A DNA stretch of 64,000 nt from Clostridium brassicae. Lineage in GTDB: Bacteria > Bacillota > Clostridia > Clostridiales > Clostridiaceae. The DNA is taken from the NCBI RefSeq assembly GCF_026738875.1, contig NZ_JAPQFJ010000002.1:1-64000 (forward strand), read 5' to 3'. Each line of letters begins with the position of its first letter. Position 1 is the stretch's first letter. Below, one piece after another: positions 41,946 through 52,750 of the stretch. The notes below the pieces were generated by a model. The model ran no database searches. It was not told the origin of the DNA and saw nothing but the letters and a program-made list of their open reading frames with translations. Position numbers and translations under genes: made by a program.

Positions 41946-42131
41946 GTGGCACGTAAAGCGATGATTGAAAAATGGAAAAAAGAACCGAAATTTTCAACTA
42001 GAGCATATACAAGATGCAGAATATGTGGAAGACCTCATTCTGTACTTAAAAAATATGGAATATGCCGTATTTGTTTTAGAGAATTGGCTTACAAAGGTCA
42101 AATTCCAGGATGCAGAAAAGCTAGTTGGTAA
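41946..42131 (+). CDS. rpsZ: 30S ribosomal protein S14 (zinc type)
   Basis: A 61-residue short S14 with four zinc ligands: C-R-I-C (about 24-27) and C-R-I-C (about 40-43). This is the C+ form that depends on zinc. GTG start after AAGGAGGG, 15 bp after rplE. No zinc-independent copy is seen in the window. Confidence 0.97.
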   Translation: MARKAMIEKWKKEPKFSTRAYTRCRICGRPHSVLKKYGICRICFRELAYKGQIPGCRKASW

Positions 42132-42161
42132 TATATGATATTTAGAAAGGAGGCATAATAA

Positions 42162-42557
42162 ATGGTTATGACAGACCCTATTGCAGATATGCTAACTCGT
42201 ATAAGAAATGCAAATATAGTTAGACATGAATATGTAGAAGTTCCATCTTCAAACGTTAAAAAGGCTATAGCAAACATATTGCTTCAAGAAGGATATGTTA
42301 AGGATATTGAAGAATATGCAGATGGAGCAGTTCCAATGCTAAAATTAGCTTTAAAATACAATCAAAAAGAAAGAGTTATAACTGGACTTAAGAGAATATC
42401 AAAGCCAGGTTTAAGAGTTTATTGTAAAAAAGACAATATTCCTAAAGTATTAAATGGATTAGGAGTTGCTATTATTTCAACTTCTAAAGGAATAGTTTCA
42501 GATAGAGATGCAAGAAAATCAGGATTAGGTGGAGAAGTTATTTGTTACATTTGGTAA
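42162..42557 (+). CDS. rpsH: 30S ribosomal protein S8
   Basis: A 131-residue protein with [13 protein letters not shown] near the N-terminus and S-T-S-K-G-I-V-S-D near the end. AAGGAGG is 9 nt before ATG 42162; ATG 42168 is a possible second start. In E. coli S8 represses the spc operon. Confidence 0.97.
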   Translation: MVMTDPIADMLTRIRNANIVRHEYVEVPSSNVKKAIANILLQEGYVKDIEEYADGAVPMLKLALKYNQKERVITGLKRISKPGLRVYCKKDNIPKVLNGLGVAIISTSKGIVSDRDARKSGLGGEVICYIW

Positions 42558-42582
42558 TTTATTGTGAATAGGAGGTGTGGTC

Positions 42583-43122
42583 ATGTCAAGAGTAGGAAGA
42601 CTTCCAATAGAAATACCTAATGGAGTAAAATTTGATGTAACGCCAGATAACGTTGTTACAGTTAAAGGGCCAAAAGGTGAATTAGTAAAACAAATGCATA
42701 AAGATATAAATATGGCAGTAGAAAACAATGCTATAGTTGTTACAAGACCAAGTGATACTGCTCAACATAGAGCTTTACATGGTTTAACAAGAGCATTAGT
42801 TAATAACATGGTAGTTGGTGTAACTGAAGGTTACCAAAAAACTCTACAATTAGTTGGTGTAGGTTATAGAGCTCAAAAGAAAGGTGCTGGATTAGTATTA
42901 AATCTTGGATATTCTCATCCAGTTGAAATAGATGCTGTTAAAGGTGTTGAATTTGAAGTGCCTGAAGCTACTAAGGTTGTAGTTAAAGGAATCGACAAAG
43001 AATTAGTTGGTTCAGTTGCTGCGAACATAAGAGTATGGAGAAAACCTGAACCATATAAAGGAAAAGGTATTAAATACGAAAACGAAGTTATAAGACGTAA
43101 AGAAGGAAAATCAGGTAAATAG
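42583..43122 (+). CDS. rplF: 50S ribosomal protein L6
   Basis: A 179-residue two-domain protein. The signature [10 protein letters not shown] (about 159-168) lies near the C-terminus. ATG 42583 gives M-S-R-V-G-R-L-P; the frame extends to a GTG at 42577 that overlaps the AGGAGGTG site. Confidence 0.97.
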   Translation: MSRVGRLPIEIPNGVKFDVTPDNVVTVKGPKGELVKQMHKDINMAVENNAIVVTRPSDTAQHRALHGLTRALVNNMVVGVTEGYQKTLQLVGVGYRAQKKGAGLVLNLGYSHPVEIDAVKGVEFEVPEATKVVVKGIDKELVGSVAANIRVWRKPEPYKGKGIKYENEVIRRKEGKSGK

Positions 43123-43152
43123 TAGGAATAATAGCGGAAAGGAGTGAATTAA

Positions 43153-43515
43153 ATGTTCAACAAAGTAGACAGAAAAAAGTCTAGAGAAAAACGTCATCTT
43201 AGAGTTCGTAATAAAATTTCTGGAACAGCTGTAAGACCAAGATTAGCAGTATTCAGAAGTGAAAAAAACATATACGCTCAAATTATTGATGATGTAGCTG
43301 GAAGAACTTTAGTTTCTGCTTCAAGTTTAGATAAAGATTTTAGTATAAAAATTGGAAGTAATAAAGAAGCAGCAAAAGCTGTTGGAGAACTTGTGGCTAA
43401 AAAAGCTTTAGAAAAAGGAATAGAAGAAGTTGTTTTTGATAGAGGCGGATACGTATATCACGGAAGAGTAAAAGAGCTTGCAGAAGGTGCAAGAGAAGTT
43501 GGCTTGAAATTCTAG
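43153..43515 (+). CDS. rplR: 50S ribosomal protein L18
   Basis: A 120-residue 5S rRNA-binding protein. R-P-R-L-A-V-F-R-S (about 28-36) and the end F-D-R-G-G-Y-x-Y-H-G-R (about 95-105) are typical. GAAAGGAGTG site. Confidence 0.97.
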   Translation: MFNKVDRKKSREKRHLRVRNKISGTAVRPRLAVFRSEKNIYAQIIDDVAGRTLVSASSLDKDFSIKIGSNKEAAKAVGELVAKKALEKGIEEVVFDRGGYVYHGRVKELAEGAREVGLKF

Positions 43516-43531
43516 AAAAGGAGGGAAAGGT

Positions 43532-44029
43532 ATGAAAATAGATCCTAATACACTAGAGCTAAAGGAAAAGGTTGTATTCATTAACAGAGTTGCAAAAGTT
43601 GTTAAGGGTGGAAGAAACTTTAGATTTAGTGCACTTGTTGTAGTTGGAGACGAAAACGGACACGTTGGAGTTGGAATGGGTAAAGCTGTTGAAATCCCAG
43701 AAGCTATAAGAAAAGGTATCGAAGATGCTAAGAAGCATTTAGTAGATGTAGCTATAGTTGGAACAACTGTTCCACATAGAATAGAAGGTAAGTTTGGAAA
43801 CGGAGATGTTTTAATAATGCCTGCTGCTGAAGGTACAGGAGTTATCGCTGGTGGTCCTGTTAGAGCAGTCCTTGAATTAGCAGGATTAAAGGATGTTAGA
43901 GCAAAATCTTTAGGTTCTAACAATCCTAAGAATATGGTCGGTGCAACAATAGATGGATTATCAAAACTAAGAACTGCAGAACAAATTGCTAAATTAAGAG
44001 GCAAAACTGTAGAAGAGATATTAGGTTAG
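43532..44029 (+). CDS. rpsE: 30S ribosomal protein S5
   Basis: A 165-residue protein at the mRNA entry. The double-stranded-RNA-binding-like N-terminal part has [11 protein letters not shown] (about 23-33), followed by G-M-G-K-A-x-E and the C-terminal [19 protein letters not shown] site; the stop overlaps the ribosome site of rpmD. Confidence 0.97.
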   Translation: MKIDPNTLELKEKVVFINRVAKVVKGGRNFRFSALVVVGDENGHVGVGMGKAVEIPEAIRKGIEDAKKHLVDVAIVGTTVPHRIEGKFGNGDVLIMPAAEGTGVIAGGPVRAVLELAGLKDVRAKSLGSNNPKNMVGATIDGLSKLRTAEQIAKLRGKTVEEILG

Positions 44030-44041
44030 GAGGGGTCTGCC

Positions 44042-44221
44042 TTGGCTAAGCTTAAGGTTACGTTATCTAAGAGTTTAATTGGTAGAAAGAAAGACCATAT
44101 TGCTACTGTAAATGCTCTTGGAATAAAGAAAATTGGTAAAAGTGCTACTCACGAAGATACTCCTCAAATAAGAGGTATGATACAAAAAGTAAGTTACTTA
44201 TTAAAAGTAGAAGAAATATAA
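44042..44221 (+). CDS. rpmD: 50S ribosomal protein L30
   Basis: A 59-residue protein with [16 protein letters not shown] (about 4-19) and the L-G-I-K-K-I-G block. The start is TTG at 44042, 6 nt after the AGGAGGGG that overlaps the rpsE stop. Normal length and place between rpsE and rplO. Confidence 0.94.
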   Translation: MAKLKVTLSKSLIGRKKDHIATVNALGIKKIGKSATHEDTPQIRGMIQKVSYLLKVEEI

Positions 44222-44240
44222 ACAAGAGGAGGTGTAAAGC

Positions 44241-44681
44241 ATGAAACTTCATGAATTAAAACCTGCTGCAGGATCAAGAAAAGCTTCAAAGAGAGTTGGT
44301 AGAGGAAGCGGTTCTGGATTAGGTAAAACTGCTGGAAAAGGACAAAAAGGACAAAAGTCTAGATCAGGTGGAGGCGTAAGACCAGGATTTGAAGGAGGTC
44401 AAATGCCTTTATATAGAAGATTACCAAAGAGAGGCTTTACAAACATCTTTGCTAAAGAATATGTTGAAGTTAATGTAAATAGATTAAACATTTTTGAAGA
44501 TGGAACAGAAATTACACCAGAATTATTAAAAGAAAATGGTGTAATTAGTAAAGTTAAAGATGGAGTAAAAATAATGGGACATGGTGAACTAGAAAAGAAG
44601 CTTACTGTTAAAGCTACTAAGTTCACAAAAGGTGCAGTTGATAAGATAGAATCCATGGGAGGAAAAGTAGAGGTGATATAA
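44241..44681 (+). CDS. rplO: 50S ribosomal protein L15
   Basis: A 146-residue protein with a glycine-rich basic N-terminus ([15 protein letters not shown], about 21-35) that runs through the 50S core. GAGGAGGTG site. Ends 1 bp before the secY start. Confidence 0.97.
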   Translation: MKLHELKPAAGSRKASKRVGRGSGSGLGKTAGKGQKGQKSRSGGGVRPGFEGGQMPLYRRLPKRGFTNIFAKEYVEVNVNRLNIFEDGTEITPELLKENGVISKVKDGVKIMGHGELEKKLTVKATKFTKGAVDKIESMGGKVEVI

Positions 44682-44682
44682 A

Positions 44683-45960
44683 ATGGTATCAACCTTACGA
44701 AATGCTTGGAAAGTTCCCAACTTAAGAAAAAGAATTATATTTACAATTTTGATGGTAGCAATTATCAGGATGGGAAATCATATTCCTGTTCCTGGAATTG
44801 ATGCCGGTGCATTATCTAACTTAACTAAAGCAGGAACGTTATTTAGTTTCTATGATTTAATGTCAGGTGGAGCTCTAAGCAGTTTTAGTATATTTGCTAT
44901 GGGAGTTGTACCATATATTAATTCATCAATCATATTTCAATTGTTGACAATTGCAATTCCTTCATTAGAACAGCTTTCTAAAGAAGGAGAAGAAGGTAGA
45001 AAGAAAATACAAAAATATACTAGATATGGAGCAGTTATTTTAGCTGCACTTCAATCTTTTGGAACATATGCATTAATCAGAAATGCAGGAGCTATATCTA
45101 ATATAAAAAAAATAGATGTACTTTTGATTATACTTACTTTAACTACTGCATCTACATTTTTAATGTGGCTAGGAGATCAAATAACAGTTAAGGGTATTGG
45201 TAATGGAGTATCGTTGATAATATTTGTAAATATAATTTCAAGATTACCACAAAAAATAATGCAAATTGCTAGTTTGCAAACAAGTGAAGAAGTTAATTTT
45301 ATAGAAGTTATATTATTGTTGGCATTTTCTATAGTATTATTTGCTGCAGTAGTTATAGCTACATTAGCAGAAAGAAGAATTCCAATACAGTATGCAGCTA
45401 AAGCTTCTGGTGGAAGAATGGCTAAAGGTCAATCAACACATATTCCTATAAATATGAATTCATCAGGAATTATAGCTATAATTTTTGCAATGTCTGTAAT
45501 GCAATTTCCTGCGACAATAGGAGGTTTTTGGCAAAATTCTGCTTTTTATAAGTTTATAACCGGTAGCAAATATAGTATATTTAGATATAACTCATGGCCA
45601 TATGCCTTAGCGACAATTGTTTTAGTTATTTTCTTCACATGGTTTTATACAGAAGTTACTTTCAAACCAGATGAGATGGCTGAAAACATACATAAGTCTG
45701 CGGGCTTTGTACCTGGTATAAGACCTGGGGAACCTACTGCAAGATTTATTGAAAGAGTACTATTGAGAGTTTCAATACTTGGAGGATTATTTGCTTCTGT
45801 AATAGCGATAATTCCTATGGTAGTTGAAACATATAGTAAATTTAAGGGACTATCTTTTGGTGGTACTGCGTTATTAATTGAAGTTGGAGTTGCTCTTGAT
45901 TTTATGAGGCAATTAGAATCACAATTAGTGATGAGACACTATAAAGGATTCCTTAAGTAA
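44683..45960 (+). CDS. secY: Protein translocase subunit SecY
   Basis: A 425-residue channel protein with ten transmembrane helices. The plug/TM2 region (S-G-G-A-L-S-S-F-S-I-F-A-M-G, about 62-75) and the cytosolic C5 loop P-G-I-R-P-G-E-P-T (about 345-353) are typical. It starts 1 bp after rplO, with the GAGGTGAT site inside rplO. It pairs with the SecE at 19367; secG is not in this window. Confidence 0.97.
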   Translation: MVSTLRNAWKVPNLRKRIIFTILMVAIIRMGNHIPVPGIDAGALSNLTKAGTLFSFYDLMSGGALSSFSIFAMGVVPYINSSIIFQLLTIAIPSLEQLSKEGEEGRKKIQKYTRYGAVILAALQSFGTYALIRNAGAISNIKKIDVLLIILTLTTASTFLMWLGDQITVKGIGNGVSLIIFVNIISRLPQKIMQIASLQTSEEVNFIEVILLLAFSIVLFAAVVIATLAERRIPIQYAAKASGGRMAKGQSTHIPINMNSSGIIAIIFAMSVMQFPATIGGFWQNSAFYKFITGSKYSIFRYNSWPYALATIVLVIFFTWFYTEVTFKPDEMAENIHKSAGFVPGIRPGEPTARFIERVLLRVSILGGLFASVIAIIPMVVETYSKFKGLSFGGTALLIEVGVALDFMRQLESQLVMRHYKGFLK

Positions 45961-45990
45961 GATAATTCAAAGAATTTGGAGATGATAATT

Positions 45991-46641
45991 ATGAAAATAA
46001 TATTATTAGGGCCTCCTGGAGCAGGTAAGGGTACACAGGCAAAATTAATAAGTGAAAAATATACTATTCCACATATCTCTACTGGAGATATATTTAGAAA
46101 AAATATATCAGAGAAAACAACATTAGGCGTAAAAGCTAAAGAATATATGGATAAGGGACTGCTAGTTCCAGATGAATTGACAATTGATTTAGTTAAAGAC
46201 AGATTATCTGAATCAGATTGTAAAAATGGATTTTTATTAGATGGATTTCCTAGAACAGTAAAGCAAGCAGAAGCCTTAGAAGATTTTCTAAGAATAAACA
46301 ATCAAAAAATTGACACTGCATTGCTTATAGATGTGCCTGGAAAATTGATTTTCGAAAGAATGACAGGAAGAAGAGTTTGTCCAGCATGTGGTGCAAGTTA
46401 TCATGTGAAATTCAACCCTCCTAAGATTGAAGGAAAATGTGATGCTTGCGGCAGTGATATAGTACAAAGAAAAGATGATGCAGAAGAAACAGTTAGAGAT
46501 AGAATAACTGTTTACGAAAAACAAACTCAGCCTTTAGTAGAATACTATAATTCTAAAGATCAGTTGTTTGTGGTTGATGGTACACAATCAATCGAAGAAG
46601 TATTCAATACTATTTCTAATTACATGGGAAGCAAAAAGTAA
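45991..46641 (+). CDS. adk: Adenylate kinase
   Basis: A 216-residue kinase (ATP + AMP = 2 ADP) of the long-lid type. The P-loop G-P-P-G-A-G-K-G-T (about 7-15) is intact. The lid has four cysteines (C-P-A-C...C-D-A-C, about 130-153) that bind zinc, as in many Gram-positive enzymes. ATG 45991 is 9 nt after GGAG; the open frame begins at a TTG at 45976. The stop overlaps the map start. Confidence 0.96.
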   Translation: MKIILLGPPGAGKGTQAKLISEKYTIPHISTGDIFRKNISEKTTLGVKAKEYMDKGLLVPDELTIDLVKDRLSESDCKNGFLLDGFPRTVKQAEALEDFLRINNQKIDTALLIDVPGKLIFERMTGRRVCPACGASYHVKFNPPKIEGKCDACGSDIVQRKDDAEETVRDRITVYEKQTQPLVEYYNSKDQLFVVDGTQSIEEVFNTISNYMGSKK

Positions 46642-47387
46642 TGATAATAATCAAAAATGATAAAGAAATAGAATATATGAGACAGGCTGGAAAAGTAGTT
46701 GCTGAAACTCTTTTGAAGATTGAAAAAATTGTAAAACCAGGAATATCTACTGGTGAATTGGATAGAATAGCAGAAGAATATATTAAAAGTCAGAATGCTG
46801 TTCCTTCATTTAAAGGATATTATGGTTTCCCTGCGTCAATTTGTGCTTCTGTAAATAATGAAGTTGTTCACGGAATACCAGGTAAAAGAGTGTTGCAGGA
46901 AGGCGATATAGTAAGTATAGACTGTGGCGCTATTTTAAATGGATATCACGGAGATGCTGCTAGAACTTTTGCTGTAGGTGAAATCTCTAAAGAAGCTAAG
47001 ATGTTAATCGAAGTTACAAAAAAAAGTTTTTTTCAGGGTATAGAAAAAGCTATTTTAGGTAATAGATTGACAGATATATCTTCAGCTGTTCAAGAATATG
47101 CAGAAGGACAAGGATATTCTGTAGTAAGAGATTACGTAGGCCATGGAATAGGAAGAGATATGCATGAAGATCCTGAAATACCTAATTTCGGAAAACCAGG
47201 CAGAGGACCTAAGTTAACCGAAGGCATGGTTTTAGCAATTGAACCTATGATTAATATAGGTCAATATAATGTTAGAGTTGAACCAAATGGTTGGACTGTA
47301 GTTACTAATGATGGAACATTATCAGCTCATTATGAAAATACTGTTGCGATCATGAAAAATGGCCCTGAAATTTTAACTTTAAGTTAG
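46641..47387 (+). CDS. map: Methionine aminopeptidase, type I
   Basis: A 248-residue metalloenzyme that trims the first Met. Metal ligands are visible: D in S-I-D-C-G (about 95), D in H-G-D-A-A-R-T (about 106), H in G-H-G-I-G (about 169), E in E-D-P-E-I-P and E in V-E-P-N-G-W/Y-E-N-T. The ATG overlaps the adk stop by one base (TAATG), so it is coupled. Confidence 0.96.
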   Translation: MIIIKNDKEIEYMRQAGKVVAETLLKIEKIVKPGISTGELDRIAEEYIKSQNAVPSFKGYYGFPASICASVNNEVVHGIPGKRVLQEGDIVSIDCGAILNGYHGDAARTFAVGEISKEAKMLIEVTKKSFFQGIEKAILGNRLTDISSAVQEYAEGQGYSVVRDYVGHGIGRDMHEDPEIPNFGKPGRGPKLTEGMVLAIEPMINIGQYNVRVEPNGWTVVTNDGTLSAHYENTVAIMKNGPEILTLS

Positions 47388-47398
47388 TCGAGGTGACC

Positions 47399-47680
47399 AT
47401 GTTGGATTATGATAATCTTGTAGGTAGAGTTGTATACTCTCAAGCTGGAAGAGATTCGGAAAAGTTCTTTATTATTATAGATGTAATTAGTAAAGAGTAT
47501 GTTTACATTGTAGACGGTGATCTAAGAAAGCTTGATAGACCAAAGAAGAAAAAGTTAAAACATTTAAGTTTAACTAATGAAGTAGCAGAAAATATAAAAC
47601 AGTTGATAATATCTAATAATATTAGTAATACAAAAATTAGAAAGTATTTAGAAAATAGGGAAGCTAATAAGGAGGGTTAA
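47399..47680 (+). CDS. KOW-domain RNA-binding protein (L14e/L6e-like)
   Basis: A 93-residue protein with an N-terminal KOW-type beta domain ([13 protein letters not shown], about 7-19; V-D-G-D-L-R-K-L) and a basic middle with K-K-K-K-L-K-H-L. Clostridia often carry such a gene between map and infA, and it resembles eukaryotic and archaeal L14e/L6e/L27e. It may bind ribosomal RNA; no function is proven. GAGGTG precedes ATG 47399; an in-frame GTG at 47393 overlaps that site. Confidence 0.85.
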   Translation: MLDYDNLVGRVVYSQAGRDSEKFFIIIDVISKEYVYIVDGDLRKLDRPKKKKLKHLSLTNEVAENIKQLIISNNISNTKIRKYLENREANKEG

Positions 47681-47687
47681 GTGCCTT

Positions 47688-47906
47688 ATGTCAAAAGATG
47701 ATGTAATTGAAATGCAGGGTACAGTTTTAGAAGCGTTACCTAATGCTATGTTTCAAGTTCAGTTAGAGAGTGGTCAAAAAATATTAGCGCATGTATCTGG
47801 AAAATTAAGAATGAATTTTATAAGAATTTTACCAGGTGATAAAGTTACAGTTGAGCTTTCTCCATACGATTTAACAAGAGGTAGAATAACTTGGAGAGCT
47901 AAATAA
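47688..47906 (+). CDS. infA: Translation initiation factor IF-1
   Basis: A 72-residue S1-type OB-fold protein that blocks the A site during initiation. [12 protein letters not shown] (about 11-22) and the end Y-D-L-T-R-G-R-I are typical. Starts 8 bp after the KOW gene; AAGGAGGG site. Confidence 0.97.
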   Translation: MSKDDVIEMQGTVLEALPNAMFQVQLESGQKILAHVSGKLRMNFIRILPGDKVTVELSPYDLTRGRITWRAK

Positions 47907-48032
<126 letters not shown>

Positions 48033-48057
48033 TAATCATTAAATTTTTTTAAAACCA

Positions 48058-48086
48058 TTGATAAATTTATAGTTTTGCAATATTAT
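48058..48086 (+). promoter_or_regulatory. Probable promoter before rpsM
   Basis: TTGATA (48058-48063), 17-bp spacer, TATTAT (48081-48086) in the 144-bp gap between rpmJ and rpsM. It would give the alpha operon its own start. Confidence 0.55.
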
Positions 48087-48176
48087 GTATAGGTATGATA
48101 CTTAAACAAAGATAATATGCGGCTGCTATATATAAATAAAGTTATTATAATTGAAAATTAGGAGGTGTAGTATTTA

Positions 48177-48545
48177 ATGGCTAGAATAGCTGGTATAGAC
48201 TTACCAAAGGATAAAAGAATTGAAGTAGGTCTAACATACATCTATGGAGTTGGGATATCAAGAGCTCGTCAAATTCTTGCTGGAACAGGTGTAAATCCTG
48301 AAACAAGAGTTAAGGACTTAACAGAAGAAGAAGTTAATACTTTAAGAGATTATGTAACCAAGACTTTTGAAGTTGAGGGAGACTTAAGAAGAAAAATTGC
48401 TCTTGATATAAAGAGATTAGTAGAAATAGGATGTTATAGAGGAATAAGACATAGAAAAGGGCTTCCAGTAAGAGGACAAAAAACAAAAACTAATGCAAGA
48501 ACTAGAAAAGGTCCTAAGAAGGCAGTTGCTAGGAAAAAGAAATAA
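48177..48545 (+). CDS. rpsM: 30S ribosomal protein S13
   Basis: A 122-residue protein with [13 protein letters not shown] at the start and G[12 protein letters not shown] near the end. AGGAGGTG site. It opens the alpha operon rpsM-rpsK-rpsD-rpoA-rplQ. Confidence 0.97.
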   Translation: MARIAGIDLPKDKRIEVGLTYIYGVGISRARQILAGTGVNPETRVKDLTEEEVNTLRDYVTKTFEVEGDLRRKIALDIKRLVEIGCYRGIRHRKGLPVRGQKTKTNARTRKGPKKAVARKKK

Positions 48546-48566
48546 TTAAAGAAGGAGGGACGATAA

Positions 48567-48956
48567 GTGGCTAAGGCAAAAGTGAGAAAAAGAAGAAAAG
48601 AAAGAAAGAATATAGAACACGGTTGCGCACATATAAAATCAACTTTCAATAATTCAATTGTTACATTAACTGATGTTAACGGAAATGCTTTATCTTGGTC
48701 AAGTGCAGGTGCTTTAGGATTTAAGGGTTCAAGAAAAAGCACACCATTTGCCTCACAAATGGCTGCTGAAACTGCAGCAAAATCAGCAATGGAACACGGT
48801 TTAAAGAGCATTGAAGTTTATGTAAAAGGACCAGGTGCAGGTAGAGAAGCTGCTATAAGATCTCTACAAGCAGCGGGACTTGAAATAACATTAATAAAAG
48901 ATGTTACTCCAATACCACATAATGGTTGTAGACCACCAAAGAGAAGAAGAGTTTAA
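48567..48956 (+). CDS. rpsK: 30S ribosomal protein S11
   Basis: A 129-residue platform protein. G-A[13 protein letters not shown] (here [10 protein letters not shown], about 20-29) and the C-terminal [11 protein letters not shown] are typical. GTG start after AAGGAGGG. Confidence 0.97.
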   Translation: MAKAKVRKRRKERKNIEHGCAHIKSTFNNSIVTLTDVNGNALSWSSAGALGFKGSRKSTPFASQMAAETAAKSAMEHGLKSIEVYVKGPGAGREAAIRSLQAAGLEITLIKDVTPIPHNGCRPPKRRRV

Positions 48957-48983
48957 TTATTAGAAACAGGAGGTGTTACTTGA

Positions 48984-49604
48984 ATGGCTAGATATACTGG
49001 ACCTACATGTAGACAATGTAGAAGAGAAGGTATGAAACTATTCCTAAAAGGGGATAGATGTTATACAGACAAATGTGCATTTTCTAGAAGAGGATATGCA
49101 CCAGGACAGCACGGACAAAGTAGAAAGAAGCTTTCTAACTATGGAGTTCAATTAAGAGAAAAGCAAAAAGCAAGAAGAATCTATGGAATACTTGAAAAAC
49201 AATTTAGAAAATACTATGAAAAAGCTGATAAGATGAGGGGTATAACAGGTGAAAACTTATTAAGACTTCTTGAAATGAGATTAGATAATGTAGTATTTAG
49301 ATTAGGTTTAGCTTCTTCTAGAACAGAAGCTAGACAATTAGTAACTCATGGACATTTCTTAGTAAATGGTAAGAAAGTAAACATTCCATCATACCAAGTA
49401 GACGTTAATGATGTAATAAGTGTTCGTGAAAATAGCAGAGCTAGTGAAAAGTTTAAAGTATTTGCTGAAAATCCAAAAGCATTACCAGCTTGGTTAGAGG
49501 GAGATATAGCAAACTTCGAAGCAAAAGTTGTTGCTCAACCTAACAGAGAAGACATTGATGTTCCAGTAAATGAAACATTGATTGTTGAGTTATATAGCAA
49601 ATAA
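48984..49604 (+). CDS. rpsD: 30S ribosomal protein S4
   Basis: A 206-residue protein that starts assembly of the 30S body. It has an N-terminal zinc-type cluster (C-R-Q-C, about 9-12, with Cys26 and Cys31) and an S4 RNA-binding domain ([10 protein letters not shown]...V-T-H-G-H, about 96-120). S4 is a known operon repressor in Bacillus and E. coli. AGGAGGTG site. Confidence 0.97.
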   Translation: MARYTGPTCRQCRREGMKLFLKGDRCYTDKCAFSRRGYAPGQHGQSRKKLSNYGVQLREKQKARRIYGILEKQFRKYYEKADKMRGITGENLLRLLEMRLDNVVFRLGLASSRTEARQLVTHGHFLVNGKKVNIPSYQVDVNDVISVRENSRASEKFKVFAENPKALPAWLEGDIANFEAKVVAQPNREDIDVPVNETLIVELYSK

Positions 49605-49669
49605 TAAATGGTGATTGGAATGGAATCAGTTACCCTCAGTTTGATATAATTGATTAAGGGAGGGTTCGT

Positions 49670-50617
49670 ATGTTAGAAATAGAAAAGCCCAAAATAGAAT
49701 GTGTTGAAGCTGCTGAAGATGGTACTTATGGCAAATTTGTTATTGAACCATTAGAAAGAGGCTATGGCATCACGCTTGGAAATTCATTAAGAAGAATTCT
49801 TTTATCATCACTACCTGGAGTTGCAGCTAATGCTATAAAGGTGGATGGCGTTCTTCATGAGTTTTCAACTGTAACAGGCGTTAAAGAAGATGTAACTGAA
49901 TTAATACTTAATATTAAAGGCTTAGCATTAAAGATGGAAAGCGATGGTCCTAAGACTATATATATAGATGCAGAGGGACCAGGTGAAGTAACTGCTGCTG
50001 ATATTACATCAGATGGAGATGTTGAAGTTATCAATAAAGATTTACATATAGCTACCTTAGAAGAAGGTGGAAAATTATATATGGAAATCAATGTTGATAG
50101 AGGAAGAGGGTATGTAGCTCAAAATAAAAATAAAAGAGATGATATGCCTATAGGAAATATTCCTATCGACTCAATATATACTCCAGTTAAGAGAGTTAAC
50201 TTTACGGTAGAAAACACAAGGGTTGGCCAAATCACAGATTACGATAAGTTAACTATCGAAGTTTGGACTAATGGCACTATAAAACCAGAAGAAGCTATAA
50301 GTCTTTCAGCTAAAATTCTTATAGAACACTTTAAATTATTTATGACACTTACTGATCATGCAGATAATGTTGAAATTATGATTGAAAAAGAAGAAGATAA
50401 GAAAGAAAAAGTTCTTGAAATGACTATAGAAGAATTAGATCTTTCTGTTAGAAGTTATAATTGTTTAAAGAGAGCAGGAATAAATACTGTACAAGAACTT
50501 ACTGAAAGAACTATGGATGATATGATGAAGGTTAGAAATTTAGGTAAAAAATCACTTGAAGAAGTGCAAGAAAAACTAGCAGCTTTAGGTTTAGGCTTAA
50601 AGAAATCCGATGAGTAA
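49670..50617 (+). CDS. rpoA: RNA polymerase alpha subunit
   Basis: A 315-residue subunit. The N-terminal domain (1-230; [11 protein letters not shown] at about 37-47) dimerises and binds beta and beta'. The C-terminal domain (about 245-310; [14 protein letters not shown]) binds UP elements and activators. A TATAAT at 49645-49650 lies just upstream, without a clear -35. Confidence 0.97.
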   Translation: MLEIEKPKIECVEAAEDGTYGKFVIEPLERGYGITLGNSLRRILLSSLPGVAANAIKVDGVLHEFSTVTGVKEDVTELILNIKGLALKMESDGPKTIYIDAEGPGEVTAADITSDGDVEVINKDLHIATLEEGGKLYMEINVDRGRGYVAQNKNKRDDMPIGNIPIDSIYTPVKRVNFTVENTRVGQITDYDKLTIEVWTNGTIKPEEAISLSAKILIEHFKLFMTLTDHADNVEIMIEKEEDKKEKVLEMTIEELDLSVRSYNCLKRAGINTVQELTERTMDDMMKVRNLGKKSLEEVQEKLAALGLGLKKSDE

Positions 50618-50630
50618 AGGAGGATGAAAC

Positions 50631-50972
50631 ATGGCACAGCAACGCAAGTTGGGGCTTCCAACTGATCAGAGAAGAGCTATGCTAAGAAATTTAGTAACTA
50701 GTTTCTTAAAACACGGTAGAATAGAAACTACTATAACTAGAGCAAAAGAAACTAGAAATATGGCTGAAAAAATGATAACTCTTGCTAAAAGAGGAGATCT
50801 TCATGCTAGAAGACAAGTATTAGCATATGTTACTGAAAAAGAAGTAGTTAATAAATTATTTGAAGATGTTGCTCCAAAATATGCGGATAGAAATGGTGGA
50901 TACACTAGAATATATAAAATGGGACCAAGAAGAGGCGACGGAGCAGAAGTAGTTATACTTGAATTAGTATAA
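50631..50972 (+). CDS. rplQ: 50S ribosomal protein L17
   Basis: A 113-residue protein with [17 protein letters not shown] (about 5-21). AAAGGAGG site, 13 bp after rpoA. It ends the ribosomal super-operon; a terminator follows. Confidence 0.97.
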   Translation: MAQQRKLGLPTDQRRAMLRNLVTSFLKHGRIETTITRAKETRNMAEKMITLAKRGDLHARRQVLAYVTEKEVVNKLFEDVAPKYADRNGGYTRIYKMGPRRGDGAEVVILELV

Positions 50973-50982
50973 TTGCAGAGGA

Positions 50983-51022
50983 GGGGATTAAGTATTTTCT
51001 AGCTTAGTCCCCATTTTGTTAT
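50983..51022 (+). terminator. Terminator after rplQ
   Basis: GGGGATTAAG (50983-50992) pairs with CTTAGTCCCC (51003-51012) with one wobble, followed by ATTTTGTT. Confidence 0.75.
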
Positions 51023-51059
51023 ATTATTTTTATAGATAATTAAAGGGGTATTTGTTCAT

Positions 51060-51902
51060 ATGAGCGAAAATATGATAGAATGCAAAAAGGTTGTTTATAA
51101 ATATCAAAAAAATGAGAACGACACTAAAATTGCTGTAAATGAAGTGGATTTAGAAATTAAAAAAGGTGAATTTTTAGTAGTTCTTGGACATAATGGCTCA
51201 GGAAAATCTACTTTAGCAAAGCATATGAACGCGCTTTTGCTACCTAGTGGAGGAAAAGTATATGTAGATAACATGGATACTTCTAATCCTGAAAACTTAT
51301 GGTATATAAGAAACAAAGCAGGAATGGTATTTCAAAATCCAGATAATCAAATTGTAGCAACAATAGTGGAAGAAGATGTAGCATTTGGACCTGAAAATTT
51401 AGGTGTTGAGCCATTGGAAATAAGAAGAAGAGTAGATGAGTCATTACAAAAAGTTGGAATGTATGAGTATAGAAAACATGCTCCACATTTGTTATCAGGT
51501 GGACAAAAGCAGAGAATAGCAATAGCTGGTATTTTAGCTATGAGACCAAATTGTATTATATTAGATGAACCAACTGCTATGTTAGATCCTTCTGGAAGGA
51601 AGGAAGTAATTAATACAATTAAAGATATTAATAAAAATTATGGAATTACTATTGTGCTAATTACTCATTATATGGAAGAAGCTGTTGAAGCAGATAGAAT
51701 AGTAGTTATGGATAAGGGAAAACTCATATTGAAAGGAACACCTAGGGATATTTTTAGTAATGTACCTCTAATGAAAGAGATAGGACTTGATGTTCCACAG
51801 ATGACTGAGCTTGCTTATGAACTTAATAAAAGTGGTATAGATATTAATCCAGATATATTAACTATAGATGAGATGGTGAACGTATTATGTCAATTAAAAT
51901 AG
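51060..51902 (+). CDS. ecfA1: ECF transporter ATPase EcfA1
   Basis: A 280-residue ABC ATPase. Walker [10 protein letters not shown] (about 42-50), signature L-S-G-G-Q-K-Q-R (about 146-153) and Walker B with [11 protein letters not shown] are intact. With EcfA2 and EcfT it forms the shared energizing module that drives vitamin-binding S components. It overlaps ecfA2 by 16 bp. No S component gene is in the window, as in the group II layout. Confidence 0.95.
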   Translation: MSENMIECKKVVYKYQKNENDTKIAVNEVDLEIKKGEFLVVLGHNGSGKSTLAKHMNALLLPSGGKVYVDNMDTSNPENLWYIRNKAGMVFQNPDNQIVATIVEEDVAFGPENLGVEPLEIRRRVDESLQKVGMYEYRKHAPHLLSGGQKQRIAIAGILAMRPNCIILDEPTAMLDPSGRKEVINTIKDINKNYGITIVLITHYMEEAVEADRIVVMDKGKLILKGTPRDIFSNVPLMKEIGLDVPQMTELAYELNKSGIDINPDILTIDEMVNVLCQLK

Positions 51903-52750
51903 AAAATTTAACACATATATATATGCCAGGATCACCTTTTGAAAAAATAGCACTTGATGAAGTTAATTTAACAATTGAAGACGGTGAATTTGCGGCTTTA
52001 ATAGGTCATACTGGCTCAGGGAAATCCACGCTTATTCAACATATAAATGGATTACTTAAACCTACAAGAGGCAAAATAATAGTGGATGGAATAGATATTA
52101 CAGCAGAAAAAATAAAATTAAGCGATGTTAGAAAGAAAGTGGGACTGGTGTTCCAATATCCAGAATATCAATTGTTTGAGGAAACAATTGAAAAGGATAT
52201 TTCTTTTGGACCTAAAAATCTTGGGTTGAAAAATGAGGAAGTAGTTAGCAGAGTAAAAAAAGCTATGAATATGGTAGGCCTAGATTATGATATTTATAAA
52301 GATAAGTCGCCATTTGATTTAAGTGGTGGACAAAAAAGAAGAGTTGCTATAGCAGGTGTCGTTGCTATGGAACCCAAAATACTAATTTTAGATGAACCTA
52401 CCGCTGGATTAGATCCGAGGGGTAGAGATGAGATTTTAGATAGAGTTAAGCAACTTAGAGAAGAATACAATATGACAATAATATTAGTTTCACATAGTAT
52501 GGAAGATGTTGCAAAGTTTGCAACAAGAATTCTTGTTATGGACAAAGGTAAGTGCATACTCAATGATGTACCATCAAATGTCTTTAAAGAGATAGAAACC
52601 CTTGAAAAAGTAGGCCTTGCAGTCCCACAAGTTACATATCTTATACAAAAACTTAAAAATAATAATTTTAATATATCCGAAGATATCTTTACGGTAGACA
52701 AAGCAAAGCAAGAAATATTAAAGGTATTAAGGGGAGCTAAAAATGATTAA
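51887..52750 (+). CDS. ecfA2: ECF transporter ATPase EcfA2
   Basis: A 287-residue ABC ATPase. Walker [10 protein letters not shown] (about 40-48), signature L-S-G-G-Q-K-R-R and Walker [13 protein letters not shown] are intact. It is the second nucleotide-binding subunit of the module. It overlaps ecfA1 by 16 bp and ecfT by 8 bp, so all three are coupled. Confidence 0.95.
   Translation: MSIKIENLTHIYMPGSPFEKIALDEVNLTIEDGEFAALIGHTGSGKSTLIQHINGLLKPTRGKIIVDGIDITAEKIKLSDVRKKVGLVFQYPEYQLFEETIEKDISFGPKNLGLKNEEVVSRVKKAMNMVGLDYDIYKDKSPFDLSGGQKRRVAIAGVVAMEPKILILDEPTAGLDPRGRDEILDRVKQLREEYNMTIILVSHSMEDVAKFATRILVMDKGKCILNDVPSNVFKEIETLEKVGLAVPQVTYLIQKLKNNNFNISEDIFTVDKAKQEILKVLRGAKND

Noticed and set aside
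43408-44004. 198-residue minus-strand frame opposite rplR-rpsE
   Set aside because: Long only because of the codon bias of the ribosomal genes on the + strand; no ribosome site and low-complexity hydrophobic content.
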